IMG/VR virus record: IMGVR_UViG_3300042398_000179
Coordinates: 1-27,891 of that record
Direction: 5' to 3' (one strand)
Length of the DNA stretch: 27,891 nt
Origin: a virus
Every line of letters starts with the position of its first letter. Positions within the stretch are counted from its first letter, which is position 1. Positions 14,701 through 21,024 of this stretch are shown piece by piece. The notes beneath the pieces were generated by a model. It did not search any database. It saw only the letters and a program-made list of their open reading frames with translations, and had not been told where the DNA came from. The position numbers and the translations under genes are program-made.

Positions 14701-17155
14701 TTGGTAAACCAAGGATAGAATTTCTTACTTCTATTTCAGTTCCTTCTTTCTTTGTAGCTCTATCTCTAAATTGCTCAGGGATTTCATCTAAACTTTGAAC
14801 CGTTAGTACAACTTGTTCATCGTCATTAAGTGATGATATTTCTTCTGGAACTACGACATTTTCTTGTTCGTTTAATTGTTCTAATTGAGTATTGATTTCT
14901 TTTATTTGCTCTCGCTGTTTCTTAGTCAACGCCTCATCCTTGCCTTCAATTGACTTGGATAATTCATTGCGCTTCTTTAGCAAGTTCATTGCTTTCTTGG
15001 TATCTCCCATGCTTAGGCCAGCAGGGATCTGTTGATACAAAGAACGAGCATTTCTATAATCATTGAGTTGTTCTTTTGCTTCAGTAACCGATATGTCTCC
15101 TGCATTGGCTTGGGCTTTTAATCTGGTAACAAATGCGGACTCTATCTTTTCATCATCAACCATCTCTTCAAAAGCAGCGAACTCAGCATCTGACATTCCT
15201 TCAAACCCTTGCTTTCTGTATGCTGATGAAACAGCACCGGGTACACCCATAACAAAACCACCTACAGCTTCTTGAGCACCGGCATACATTATTCTACCAA
15301 AGTATTCTCCAGCGTCTTTAGGAAGTTGCTTGAACATCTCCTTGCCTTTAACTTCGTTATATATCTGCTTGATCCCAATATCAGCAAGTTCCTGTAATGC
15401 TCCTGTCTCAAACTCAGCAGCAGCACCAGCCGTAGCGGTCAACAACCCACGAGCCACCATGCTCTCTACGTCCTGCTTAACAAACTCAGCAAATGATCGT
15501 GTGGTCCCGGCTCCTGCTGATTTACCTAATGCCCTACCTATGATGCCATTTAGAACTCCCTTTTGAGCTACTACATTTCTTAATCCAAACTCTTCAAGTA
15601 CACCGACAGCTATAGCTATTGGGGCTTTAACTATGTTCTTTTCATTCTCTGATAGTTTGCTTAGCTCTGGGTCCTTCTCCATTTCCTCTGTAACAAAGTC
15701 TGTGCTTTGGGCTGCAAAGTTTAAAGTCCTTGCTGTGGCTCCACCTGAGCTGAATATAGCAGGCAAAGATGATGCCACACCGTACAATGCCCCACCTAAA
15801 AATGTACTCTTAAAATCTTCAAGATACTCTTCAGATATTCCGCTTGGTCCATACACTTCTGATGGTGCTTTTCTAGCCATCTCAAGTGTCCCCATCCCAT
15901 ATTTAACTTGCTTCTTTAATATGTCGGTAGCCTTGTCGTATATCTCATCAACCTTTTCTTGTCCATATTTTTTTAATATGTCAGCTTCTGTTCTTTCTGA
16001 GTATCCAAGTAATTCTGCTGCATTAGCAAATCTATCTTTCACGTCAGTTGTTTCTCTAGCATCCAAGAAGGGAGCCACAACATAGTCGGTAAATATTTGA
16101 ACACCACCAGCAATAACACGACCCATACCTTCAGTATATCCTTGACCTAAAGCCTTTGCATAGCTACCAATCTTGCCTTGATTATCTATGTATTCTCCAA
16201 TAGCTTGGTTTATTTTACCCTTGTTGTCTTCTAGTTTTGCTGCCCTAGATTCATAGTCTGCTCTTTGTGTCTCTATTGCCTCTAGTTGTTCCTGATACAC
16301 CTTGTACTCAGGGCTACTTGGGTTTAATGTATTTAACTTGTCACCTATAAACTTAGAGTTTACGTTGTAGCTTTTAATAAAGTTGTTTATTTCATCTTGC
16401 TCTACAGATAAATCTTTTATCTTTCTTTCTACGTCCTTATTATTTACAAGCTTGTTGATTTGTCCGCTGTAAAATTTATTAAGATTACCAGTATTACTAG
16501 GCCCTTTTACTTTTTGTTTAATAAAAGACTTGAACTTATCTGATGTAGCTATGTCTCCTCCTTTTGTGAAGGAGTCCCATGAAAATGTCTCCTTGCTTCC
16601 GTCTGGAGCCTCTACTTCTACTGCATCTATCCCGGGCTGCGCTTCTTTGAATTTAAATCCTAAGTCGCCATATAGATATTCTAGTTTTGTTACAGCATCT
16701 CCCTCATCGTAGTCTACGATTTCAGTAGGGAACTTATCTATATACTCGTCAACTTTATCTTGAGGTTTAACGGGTTGTCTTTGAAATGCCGATAAACGCT
16801 CCCCAGATATAGATTCCAATAATGGGGATGGTTCTGCTTGCTTTTGTTTTGGGAACAAAGGAGAAGAAGGCTCTTGAGGCGCTTCTTTTTGAACTGGCTT
16901 TTGAGCCCAAGGTAGAGGTTTGGGTTCCTCTTTTTTTTTTAATGGTTGAACAGGAGCAGAGGCGACACCTCCAACCCCCATAAGAGAATTAAAATCCTCT
17001 TCCCCCTTTTGATAACCATTGGCAACAAATAAATCGTAAGCGTCTTTTCTTGCTGTTGGGTTATCTATAATTAATTGTTTAAAATCATCAATTGTTTTTG
17101 TATATCCATTGGCAACAAATAAATCAAAAGCATCTTTAATGGCTTGCTCATTCAT
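8711..17155 (-). CDS. Giant multi-module virion (ejection-type, polyvalent) protein, 2814 aa
   Basis: Covering 30% of the window, this is probably a virion protein delivered into the host with the DNA, in the position of T7 gp16. In order it has: two 30-aa repeats with DLFVANGY (residues 5-55); a Pro-rich linker (about 60-125); a small domain around LEYLYGDLGFKF; Gly/Ala-rich hydrophobic segments (about 330-650, e.g. FLGGALYGVASSLPAIF); a long linker with in-frame repeats (APVQET near 1020, EVAPVQ near 1230-1247, APAKEEK near 1334-1354); a highly charged coiled coil (about 1357-1502); long helical regions; hydrophobic stretches near 2509-2542 followed by an acidic run (DDEDDDDE); and a basic tail with FGSS[KR]FGS repeats. 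The C-terminal half resembles large polyvalent-protein (LPD-type) modules, a low-confidence match. No lytic transglycosylase or RNA polymerase (DxDxD) motif is seen. Confidence 0.72.
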   Translation of the reverse strand: MNEQAIKDAFDLFVANGYTKTIDDFKQLIIDNPTARKDAYDLFVANGYQKGEEDFNSLMGVGGVASAPVQPLKKKEEPKPLPWAQKPVQKEAPQEPSSPLFPKQKQAEPSPLLESISGERLSAFQRQPVKPQDKVDEYIDKFPTEIVDYDEGDAVTKLEYLYGDLGFKFKEAQPGIDAVEVEAPDGSKETFSWDSFTKGGDIATSDKFKSFIKQKVKGPSNTGNLNKFYSGQINKLVNNKDVERKIKDLSVEQDEINNFIKSYNVNSKFIGDKLNTLNPSSPEYKVYQEQLEAIETQRADYESRAAKLEDNKGKINQAIGEYIDNQGKIGSYAKALGQGYTEGMGRVIAGGVQIFTDYVVAPFLDARETTDVKDRFANAAELLGYSERTEADILKKYGQEKVDEIYDKATDILKKQVKYGMGTLEMARKAPSEVYGPSGISEEYLEDFKSTFLGGALYGVASSLPAIFSSGGATARTLNFAAQSTDFVTEEMEKDPELSKLSENEKNIVKAPIAIAVGVLEEFGLRNVVAQKGVLNGIIGRALGKSAGAGTTRSFAEFVKQDVESMVARGLLTATAGAAAEFETGALQELADIGIKQIYNEVKGKEMFKQLPKDAGEYFGRIMYAGAQEAVGGFVMGVPGAVSSAYRKQGFEGMSDAEFAAFEEMVDDEKIESAFVTRLKAQANAGDISVTEAKEQLNDYRNARSLYQQIPAGLSMGDTKKAMNLLKKRNELSKSIEGKDEALTKKQREQIKEINTQLEQLNEQENVVVPEEISSLNDDEQVVLTVQSLDEIPEQFRDRATKKEGTEIEVRNSILGLPIGKKTTKVVNEGYTYTLTGKEAKDYAIQKQTTSEVPIQPEARVGEEVAQGTPQTEPEVVTEEGIKEEITPAAVQEVVPELSQEFETINTQLEDLQNTFNEAYDTEYPSSGTAQQKRSATIKAKKAINKLKELIGFDIGAGTFSDEQRKKREALYYVVNNKDYNSLSEMVSAYQKDVQNGNKTELVDNINTLLGVAPVQETAPVQETAPAPVASAKRKETPKYEYEPDFNDPIQESINESNMALLMKVTERKKIKIGAEPMITIFGDKVYVEYNNFDKDGSATRIIFNQDENGKWGKVDKIERKAMPIRNTVFFDNYVKDLESKAAPAPAPVQEATPATTTTTLEDEKKTLPKLNREFKKLSKKYFQLEKQLEETEDPKIEAELDNVLEKLSSLSKKIERLETPTTVAPAPVEEVAPVQEVAPVQEVAPVQEQKPMTEKEFEDYRTKTRERIANVRADKKLTQAQKDAKIKEIQDEYQATKKAVGATPAPIIKTKEQKAPDKEAKAAPKKPAPAKEEKAPAKEEKAPAKEEKAPAKEDKKLSKLKEEADRIQKDIDYNEFQIEDLEEEIRNTEYNRKTDTEEVKKEIAELKKKKPERIKKKKEELEKKGLPKEEVSEAMYEFKEQLKEEEEDLKAKIDQINEDSDDYRDGYKEEIKETKAELKKLNKQLEKKNAEIAAREEAPSYAIIDKLDNNTALEAALGYLEDLENDIDEFSKGNLSMGIAIPTLKLMIKATKALVKGGIKIQDALTQVAAQYNVTKQEFMDAIKALHAKTTALVDMKQEIKDEIQSFRQGKMDINQKRAALTKVINSMKQKGRINTNQAKALLSRISKVNLDNQAKVDEFINYVTNVFNNAEYDQYIAALNKRLPRAKNAVEKKIGTANALTIELRKLFSINPSKIPVSSLYQYGSLVDTFSKNSAILPIGDINTVTQMVTDILADVDAELSTIPGLTTKFYNTTSTVMNAQGSVDYAATLDAMLKNNEITENERDLMKKYKSEILPSPSTVKPTQQQTQQEKDDAIDEIINNVSITTVGLSSDLEKGLALSISRLIKNREILKRLSINELNNIIALADNINNGILPAIANTINNRLVNINNAIPVSKSVDNAKLTTKSKMLKNFMSTPKAIMESFKNNPLRLIDEMFGDFKTQTLYNGIFDRLAKMFNSYESRLGKINNKLDSALDGVVKSFKRSPNKIIESKMKMALYRIQREYEANPGDPRAKPALAYLDSILEAIPDGDIMYNERDGEILRGIREKYGVRDSNGKVVGLDLNSLEASFNQAENNALKVFDEINLSIEPEAVFTADVIRNNKIRLLNKYNHIVRVSSKGNPVDYVQEALDSFNQNNISTESGALQDRGTTVGPINLDIFSTVQSGAKSVLLDYYMTDAVRQARGTLKESMNISKEDGPLSADTSGIYSALDTAVEQVLKNVLSNSYAMDGMSDATLKFLQRMGYKSMLASVPRAASELTSNMAYVVAAGWSDFTEGVKYRGVIMNPSAGDVMINLNSSMTTRVLGKEGLTGRALDSNVTKRAIGTSRSRANSAVVDKAMQIYNYTLNPVRGGIDALATNLITVSDKLMLRPLWFGAFAKEFKKITGTEVDFEKIANNDQSYMRQYQTQLEEATKYADNKTAMAGSTSNPFMSSLGRQINATDSSLKKFWKTFDNFMNQFVINEFFVARRAIHDVFLQGTLSRKEAGWLLAGVVLRSSIYFTMSKVVGNAFFGMLLSGLGLKEVDDEDDDDEKTMAQAFGQGFASAATTLILGQNLGNISRSFVNYGVEKVNENYFDFLRSGEYNAYEDAIQYNIVPPSGKTPQFKDILIGLSGPYAPTLRTSEFAYKKFTEAPKKEEDAIKRQDREMYYRLPIEVLGSTGFVPLYKDVRTLTNKWIYQELDKERAEQNNKDESEKETPYGMNMSDLKRYHPDVYEEYYGKGTEAEAQRKLKKEKADAERAIKDALYGYEPSVSRRKDRESVGFGSSKFGSKGKSKRGGFGSSRFGSRRKE
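13092..13165 (-). repeat. 21-bp in-frame tandem repeat encoding APAKEEK units
   Basis: Three full 21-bp units (13092-13112, 13113-13133, 13134-13154) and a partial fourth encode repeated Ala-Pro-Ala-Lys-Glu-Glu-Lys within the giant protein, just before its coiled coil. The two inner copies are identical and the first differs at one base. Near-identity at the DNA level points to recent slippage or unequal recombination. Confidence 0.88.
13416..13469 (-). repeat. 18-bp in-frame tandem repeat encoding EVAPVQ units
   Basis: Three 18-bp copies (13416-13433, 13434-13451, 13452-13469) encode repeated Glu-Val-Ala-Pro-Val-Gln in the linker of the giant protein. The first two are identical and the third differs by one base. 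A related pair of 18-bp units (14077-14094, 14095-14112) encodes APVQET further toward the N-terminus. Confidence 0.88.
16991..17143 (-). repeat. Two 30-aa repeats at the N-terminus of the giant protein
   Basis: Residues 5-25 and 35-55 repeat with a 90-bp period. Both contain D-A-[FY]-D-L-F-V-A-N-G-Y-x-K followed by D-F three to four residues on. The DNA still shares the long block TTGGCAACAAATAAATC, so the duplication is fairly recent or strongly constrained. I recall similar [FY]DLFV-x-NGY repeats at the start of other large Bacteroidota-phage virion proteins, where they may be assembly or packaging tags. Confidence 0.85.
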
Positions 17156-17159
17156 AATT

Positions 17160-17167
17160 CAAATATA
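17160..17167 (-). promoter_or_regulatory. TATATTTG element just upstream of the giant gene
   Basis: On the minus strand TATATTTG matches the Bacteroidota -7 consensus TAnnTTTG exactly and ends 4 nt before the ATG of the giant gene. A TTG (minus strand, 17193-17191) lies 23 nt further upstream, longer than ideal. If it is a promoter, the transcript would start almost at the ATG. It may instead be an A/T-rich translation-initiation leader. Confidence 0.3.
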
Positions 17168-17179
17168 TCTATATTAATT

Positions 17180-18961
17180 TTAATAACTACCAATCCTTTT
17201 CTTTGCATCTGGCTTTGCTTGTGCAGCAGGAGCTGGTGTTGTTGATGTGCTTTGTTTTTTTATCTTTGGCCCAACATAGCTATTGACAACATTCTTTTTG
17301 ATTATCCTTATCGCTTCATCAAACTGATCTTCTTTATCCACATTCAATTGTGCCACCTGCTTACCATTTCTTATTACCAACACCATATCGCTATCATCAG
17401 GGGACACTTTGAATCTTAATCCTCCGTAATCTCTTCCAGATATTATAGTATTTAAACTAGCAGCTGTTTGCTCTGCATCACCTTCTTTTATTAGCGACTT
17501 GCCAACGTTAAGGTCTGCATATTTATTGACATCGAATCCTTCTCTGTTTGCTCTAGCATCACTAAACTCTGAGTTTATTCTCTTGCCTGCTGCCCCACTT
17601 CTCTTAACGTAATCAGCAATTTTGTCTTTGTCCCCTATGCCATGAAGTTCAGATCCAATTGCCGCCCAGTCATTAATGGTTGTCTTTGATGGGTCGTAAT
17701 CAATTGTTCTGTCTAAGTTCGGGTCTGCATTTTTAAGAATAATAACCCCCGGTCTACTTACATCTATATCTACAATACCTAGCTCCATTGCTCTGTCTGT
17801 ACCAAGTAAGTTCTGAGCAGCAGCTCTCTTTTGTGCATTGTTACCATAATACAAGTTGTTCCAATAGCTTAATGCAGATGTCTTCTTCTTCTCTTCTTCT
17901 CCTCTTGCCCACATCCATTCGTATTGTGGTTGTATTTGTTGTTGCTGTTCACTGAATGGATCTAGTTTTTCCTTTCTAGTTATATAATTTCTTATATTCT
18001 CCTTCATGTAATCCTCTACAACTTTCTTTTGTTCGGGCTTTATCTTCGGAGTTAATATACCATTGTCGTCAGCTTCAACCAAAACCAACTTACCAGTCTT
18101 ATCATTCTCCCAAGCCTCTTTGTCGTATGTGGCTTGGTATTCTTGATTGGGCATAGAGTCAGTCAATAGAGATAACATCTTGAAGTTATTCTTGGTTAAC
18201 GCCCCTATTGTATTTCTTTCCCATTCATCGTACTCGTTCCTTACTGTGGCATCCTGAATCTCTTCTACTAGTCCTGTCTTGAAAAACCCTTTTAATTTTT
18301 CTACGTTTGACTCAGTGAACTCTGCTAACCCTTTTGCTTGTTCCTGAAGGTATGCATTAGGATCAAAGTAATCAACCCTAGTATTTAGCCTCTGTCTAAG
18401 TACATTTGGACTAACATAATTGCTGCCCATCTTATTAACGCCATCTATCCCCTTCTCTACGCTAGCCAACCCTACGGTACCGGTAGTGGGGTTAATCCAA
18501 AAAGAAGTGTTTGCTATGTTGCCTAAGCTTTGATTTTGTGCCGCCAATTGAAGCTCCCCAACGGATCCCCCATTGCCTTTCCTTTCCATTAATTCCTTGG
18601 TAGCAATATTATACTCATCCACTAATCCAAAAACTTGTTCAGTAGAAGCCTTACTGTTCTGCTGCGCTATTTTGTAGTCAGCCAAACTCATCTGCCCAGA
18701 CTTAAGCATACGATTAATCATGAGTCTGTATTGAGTCATCTGATCTCCAAATCTCAACGCAAATTCTGATGCTGTTTTGTTTTCTCCAGCAGGTACATCA
18801 GTTAATCTTTGTAGGTCTTCCTGTAACTGAGCATCTAAAGCAGCCTTCTTTTCTTGCCTGTCCTTATCAATTTGGTTGATGGTGTCAGTAAGATTCTTAC
18901 TTATGACCGACCAGTCTACTGTACTGTCGGCTTGTTGTTCGGCAAATTTATAATACGTCAT
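17180..18961 (-). CDS. Virion protein, probable ejectosome component (gp15-like position), 593 aa
   Basis: This 593-aa protein is encoded between a gp14-like gene and the giant gene, the place of gp15 in T7-like ejection modules. The N-terminus MTYYKFAEQQADSTVDW leads into helices rich in Lys/Gln/Asp (about residues 20-130, e.g. INQIDKDRQEKKAALDAQLQ), consistent with an elongated helical protein. The middle contains an acidic, aromatic region and a Gln run (EQQQQIQPQYEWMW). The C-terminal 25 residues are a Ser/Thr/Pro/Ala/Lys-rich tail. I recall related proteins opening with 'YYKFA' in uncultured marine and crAss-like phages. No enzyme motif is seen. Its start overlaps the upstream stop as ATGA. 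Confidence 0.68.
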   Translation of the reverse strand: MTYYKFAEQQADSTVDWSVISKNLTDTINQIDKDRQEKKAALDAQLQEDLQRLTDVPAGENKTASEFALRFGDQMTQYRLMINRMLKSGQMSLADYKIAQQNSKASTEQVFGLVDEYNIATKELMERKGNGGSVGELQLAAQNQSLGNIANTSFWINPTTGTVGLASVEKGIDGVNKMGSNYVSPNVLRQRLNTRVDYFDPNAYLQEQAKGLAEFTESNVEKLKGFFKTGLVEEIQDATVRNEYDEWERNTIGALTKNNFKMLSLLTDSMPNQEYQATYDKEAWENDKTGKLVLVEADDNGILTPKIKPEQKKVVEDYMKENIRNYITRKEKLDPFSEQQQQIQPQYEWMWARGEEEKKKTSALSYWNNLYYGNNAQKRAAAQNLLGTDRAMELGIVDIDVSRPGVIILKNADPNLDRTIDYDPSKTTINDWAAIGSELHGIGDKDKIADYVKRSGAAGKRINSEFSDARANREGFDVNKYADLNVGKSLIKEGDAEQTAASLNTIISGRDYGGLRFKVSPDDSDMVLVIRNGKQVAQLNVDKEDQFDEAIRIIKKNVVNSYVGPKIKKQSTSTTPAPAAQAKPDAKKRIGSY

Positions 18962-19782
18962 TGTCCTTGGGTTGCGAATATGTTACTCTCAATAATTCTT
19001 TTAATCAAGTCAGGTCTTTGACTCAAGTAATCTTGGAACTGAGCAGGTGTCATCGCTCCAACTATTGGATTATTCTTATCATCCGTTGGCTTCTCTGTAT
19101 AAGATAGACCCGACAACTCAGCGAGTTCAGGGTTAGAAGATAATGCAGCAACCCTCCCTTGTAGTTCTTGTTGACTCATACCGGCCGCTGTAGCTTGTCC
19201 AGATAAATCACCATACATCTTAGCACCCTTTGATTGGTAGTACAATGGCAGTGCGTTACCTATGGTCCCACCAAGTGCAGCAAGAGATCCCATACCTTGA
19301 GCTAAGTCAGCGTTGGCTCTAGCCTCTGCTTGTGCTCCTGCTTTCTGAGCCCCTTCAATCTCCTGCATATTCACCCCAACATTCATATCCCTGAGCCTAG
19401 ACTCCTCTGTTGCTATTGCTTCATTGATAGCTTGCTGTTCCTTTGCTTGAGCCTCGGCTATGTCTCTAGCGCCTTCATTCATGCCCATCTGAACACGACC
19501 AGCCACTGCTGCTGCTCCTCTATCGCTTTCTACTCCTGCTTGAGTTAGCCCGGCACCTGTTACGTTCATGGCTTCCATAGCTCTCTCATATGGTTCCTTA
19601 ACAATAGATAAGCCCTCATACACATTCTGTTTAAGAAGTGCACGAGTTTGGTCCATTATTTTTTTAGCGCTGATTCTCGCTGCTTCTACCTTTTGCTGCT
19701 CTTGAGCCATGTCATAGAAGCTTTTTGCTGCCGCACCGGCTTGAATGCCTCCAGATATAATTGCTGCTGTTGTTGCTGCCAT
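18958..19782 (-). CDS. Alanine-rich internal virion protein, T7 gp14-like, 274 aa
   Basis: This alanine/glycine-rich helical protein is of the kind that forms the first component of a podoviral ejectosome. It opens with AATTAAIISGGIQAGAAAKSFYD, a small-residue hydrophobic helix able to enter the outer membrane. A heptad-like section follows (EQQKVEAARISAKKIMDQTRALLKQ), then repeated Ala/Glu/Gln helices, and then a second Gly/Leu-rich segment, GMGSLAALGGTIGNALPLYY. This layout and the 200-300 aa length fit T7 gp14-type and crAss cargo-type proteins. It precedes the 593-aa and 2814-aa genes in transcription order, giving a gp14-gp15-gp16-like series. Assignment is by composition and context, not alignment. 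Confidence 0.65.
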   Translation of the reverse strand: MAATTAAIISGGIQAGAAAKSFYDMAQEQQKVEAARISAKKIMDQTRALLKQNVYEGLSIVKEPYERAMEAMNVTGAGLTQAGVESDRGAAAVAGRVQMGMNEGARDIAEAQAKEQQAINEAIATEESRLRDMNVGVNMQEIEGAQKAGAQAEARANADLAQGMGSLAALGGTIGNALPLYYQSKGAKMYGDLSGQATAAGMSQQELQGRVAALSSNPELAELSGLSYTEKPTDDKNNPIVGAMTPAQFQDYLSQRPDLIKRIIESNIFATQGQ

Positions 19783-19786
19783 ATAC

Positions 19787-20197
19787 TTAAAATTTAATAA
19801 TCATTTCTTTGGTGTAGGTATCCCCATCTATATACCCTACTTCTTTATATACATTAATCAATGATGGGTGCTTGATTAAAGCGTAAACATATTTGAACCC
19901 CATGTTTTGACATGTGGTGGTCAATGTTTCTATTAGCATGCTTAATGCTTCTTTCCTTTGCGGCTTCTTGTTGTATGTCTTGCTTGATATTATCCAATCA
20001 ACCCAAGCAGCCTTGGAGTTTGTGACATACATAAAGCCGGCACATATGGGCTCTTCACCATCGTAAATGATGATTCCACCTTCGCCATCGTTGGGCAAGA
20101 ATTCCCGGCTAGGAGCCGACCATCCCCAATCACTCCACCACTTTGTCAGGGTGTTGTCGTAATCTTCTTTGGTTAATATTCTTGCATACAAAGACAT
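19787..20197 (-). CDS. GNAT-like acetyltransferase fold protein, 136 aa
   Basis: This 136-aa protein reads as a compact GNAT fold. An N-terminal helix-rich part precedes strands GGIIIYDGEEPICAGFMYVTN and AAWVDWIISS, then the helix region KKPQRKEALSMLIETL where acetyl-CoA normally binds, then YVYALIKHPSLINVYKEVGYI, which matches the late 'N...Y...GF' motif. The usual Q/R-x-x-G-x-G/A loop is not canonical here (PQRKEAL), so activity is uncertain. GNAT-like genes do occur among tail and ejection genes of phages, and the target is unknown. The stop lies 4 nt before the gp14-like start. Confidence 0.65.
   Translation of the reverse strand: MSLYARILTKEDYDNTLTKWWSDWGWSAPSREFLPNDGEGGIIIYDGEEPICAGFMYVTNSKAAWVDWIISSKTYNKKPQRKEALSMLIETLTTTCQNMGFKYVYALIKHPSLINVYKEVGYIDGDTYTKEMIIKF
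19789..19796 (-). promoter_or_regulatory. TAAATTTT element upstream of the gp14-like gene
   Basis: On the minus strand TAAATTTT, one mismatch from TAnnTTTG, ends 6 nt before the ATG of the gp14-like gene and overlaps the stop of the GNAT-like gene. It is listed because two other genes of this arm have perfect matches at the same short distance. On its own it is weak. Confidence 0.2.
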
Positions 20198-20202
20198 ACA
20201 TA

Positions 20203-20210
20203 CAAAGATA
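20203..20210 (-). promoter_or_regulatory. TATCTTTG element just upstream of the GNAT-like gene
   Basis: On the minus strand TATCTTTG matches TAnnTTTG exactly and ends 5 nt before the ATG. It lies in the 20-bp gap after the 265-aa gene. No TTG is visible at the right distance for a -33 element, so either the promoter is weak or the match is a coincidence in A/T-rich sequence. Confidence 0.25.
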
Positions 20211-20217
20211 TTGTTTT

Positions 20218-21015
20218 TTAAGGATAACTCTTCATGACCTCAGACTGCACAGCGAATAGCTCTATCTTATTAGGATTTGGGTTCTCCAATGTGAATAAAC
20301 AGTAGTGCCCAAGCACGCCATGAGATTCAGCCACAGAGTTCTTTATGTATAGCATATATGGTGTCTGAACCGGTGGTACGCTACCGGATGTTGCGTTTAC
20401 TACCAATCTATTTTCTCCTTGAGGATAGTTCACTTGGATGTCTGTTATGACACCAAACAATACAGGAGTGCTATATGTCGGTGGTAGAGCATAGTACAAT
20501 GTGTCGCCTATTGAAACAATACTACCTATAGATACTAGTGGAGAGATACTAAAGTTTACTTGAGTCGCTGCCGTAGGACCAATTATGGATGAGCTTCTGC
20601 CTATACCATTCAATGACCTCAATGGGTATTCGCTTGTGGACGCAGGCGTTGTTCCTGAGTTTCTTACGAAAGCAAAATATGCCCCCTCCTTTTTCTCAAA
20701 CCAACTCCTGTTGATAAATCCTGTAGTCTGAATGTCGGTTTGCATTGTGGCTTCCCAAGCATCATCCCCTTCTAGATTGAGCGTCTTGAATAATTTATTC
20801 TCCAATGGAGAGTCATTGAATACGCTAGTTAAGGTAGAGTTGTATTGGACACCATAGAAATTATTTCTGGTGTTGTTTACGTTGTGCCTAAAAAGATTTC
20901 CTCCTTTGAATGTGTAAAAGTAATTGTTCATGCCTATCATCCAATCAGGCAGAAAAGAGTAGAAGGATACCCATCCATCTACTCCTTTGCTATATGTCAA
21001 CGTATAGTTACTCAT
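20218..21015 (-). CDS. Tail/virion structural protein, 265 aa (crAss-like and marine phage type)
   Basis: The N-terminal 60 residues (YTLTYSKGVDGWVSFYSF, PDWMIGMNNYFYTFKGGNL, RHNVNNTRNNFYGVQY) form a signature I recognise from tail regions of crAss-like and uncultured marine Bacteroidota phages, usually right after the long tail protein. The pattern suggests beta-propeller or beta-sandwich strands. Residues about 75-120 continue with KLFKTLNLEGDDAWEA and a KKEGAYFAFVRNS strand. The C-terminal half looks beta-rich. No enzyme motif is visible. Likely part of the tail tube or muzzle, but the exact position in the virion cannot be read from sequence. Confidence 0.68.
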   Translation of the reverse strand: MSNYTLTYSKGVDGWVSFYSFLPDWMIGMNNYFYTFKGGNLFRHNVNNTRNNFYGVQYNSTLTSVFNDSPLENKLFKTLNLEGDDAWEATMQTDIQTTGFINRSWFEKKEGAYFAFVRNSGTTPASTSEYPLRSLNGIGRSSSIIGPTAATQVNFSISPLVSIGSIVSIGDTLYYALPPTYSTPVLFGVITDIQVNYPQGENRLVVNATSGSVPPVQTPYMLYIKNSVAESHGVLGHYCLFTLENPNPNKIELFAVQSEVMKSYP

Positions 21016-21024
21016 TTCTTTTTA

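Noticed and set aside
8711-17155. RNA polymerase in the giant virion protein, as in gut crAss-like phages
   Set aside because: No DxDxD catalytic motif is present. The acidic run DDEDDDDE lies after a hydrophobic segment and does not resemble the active site.
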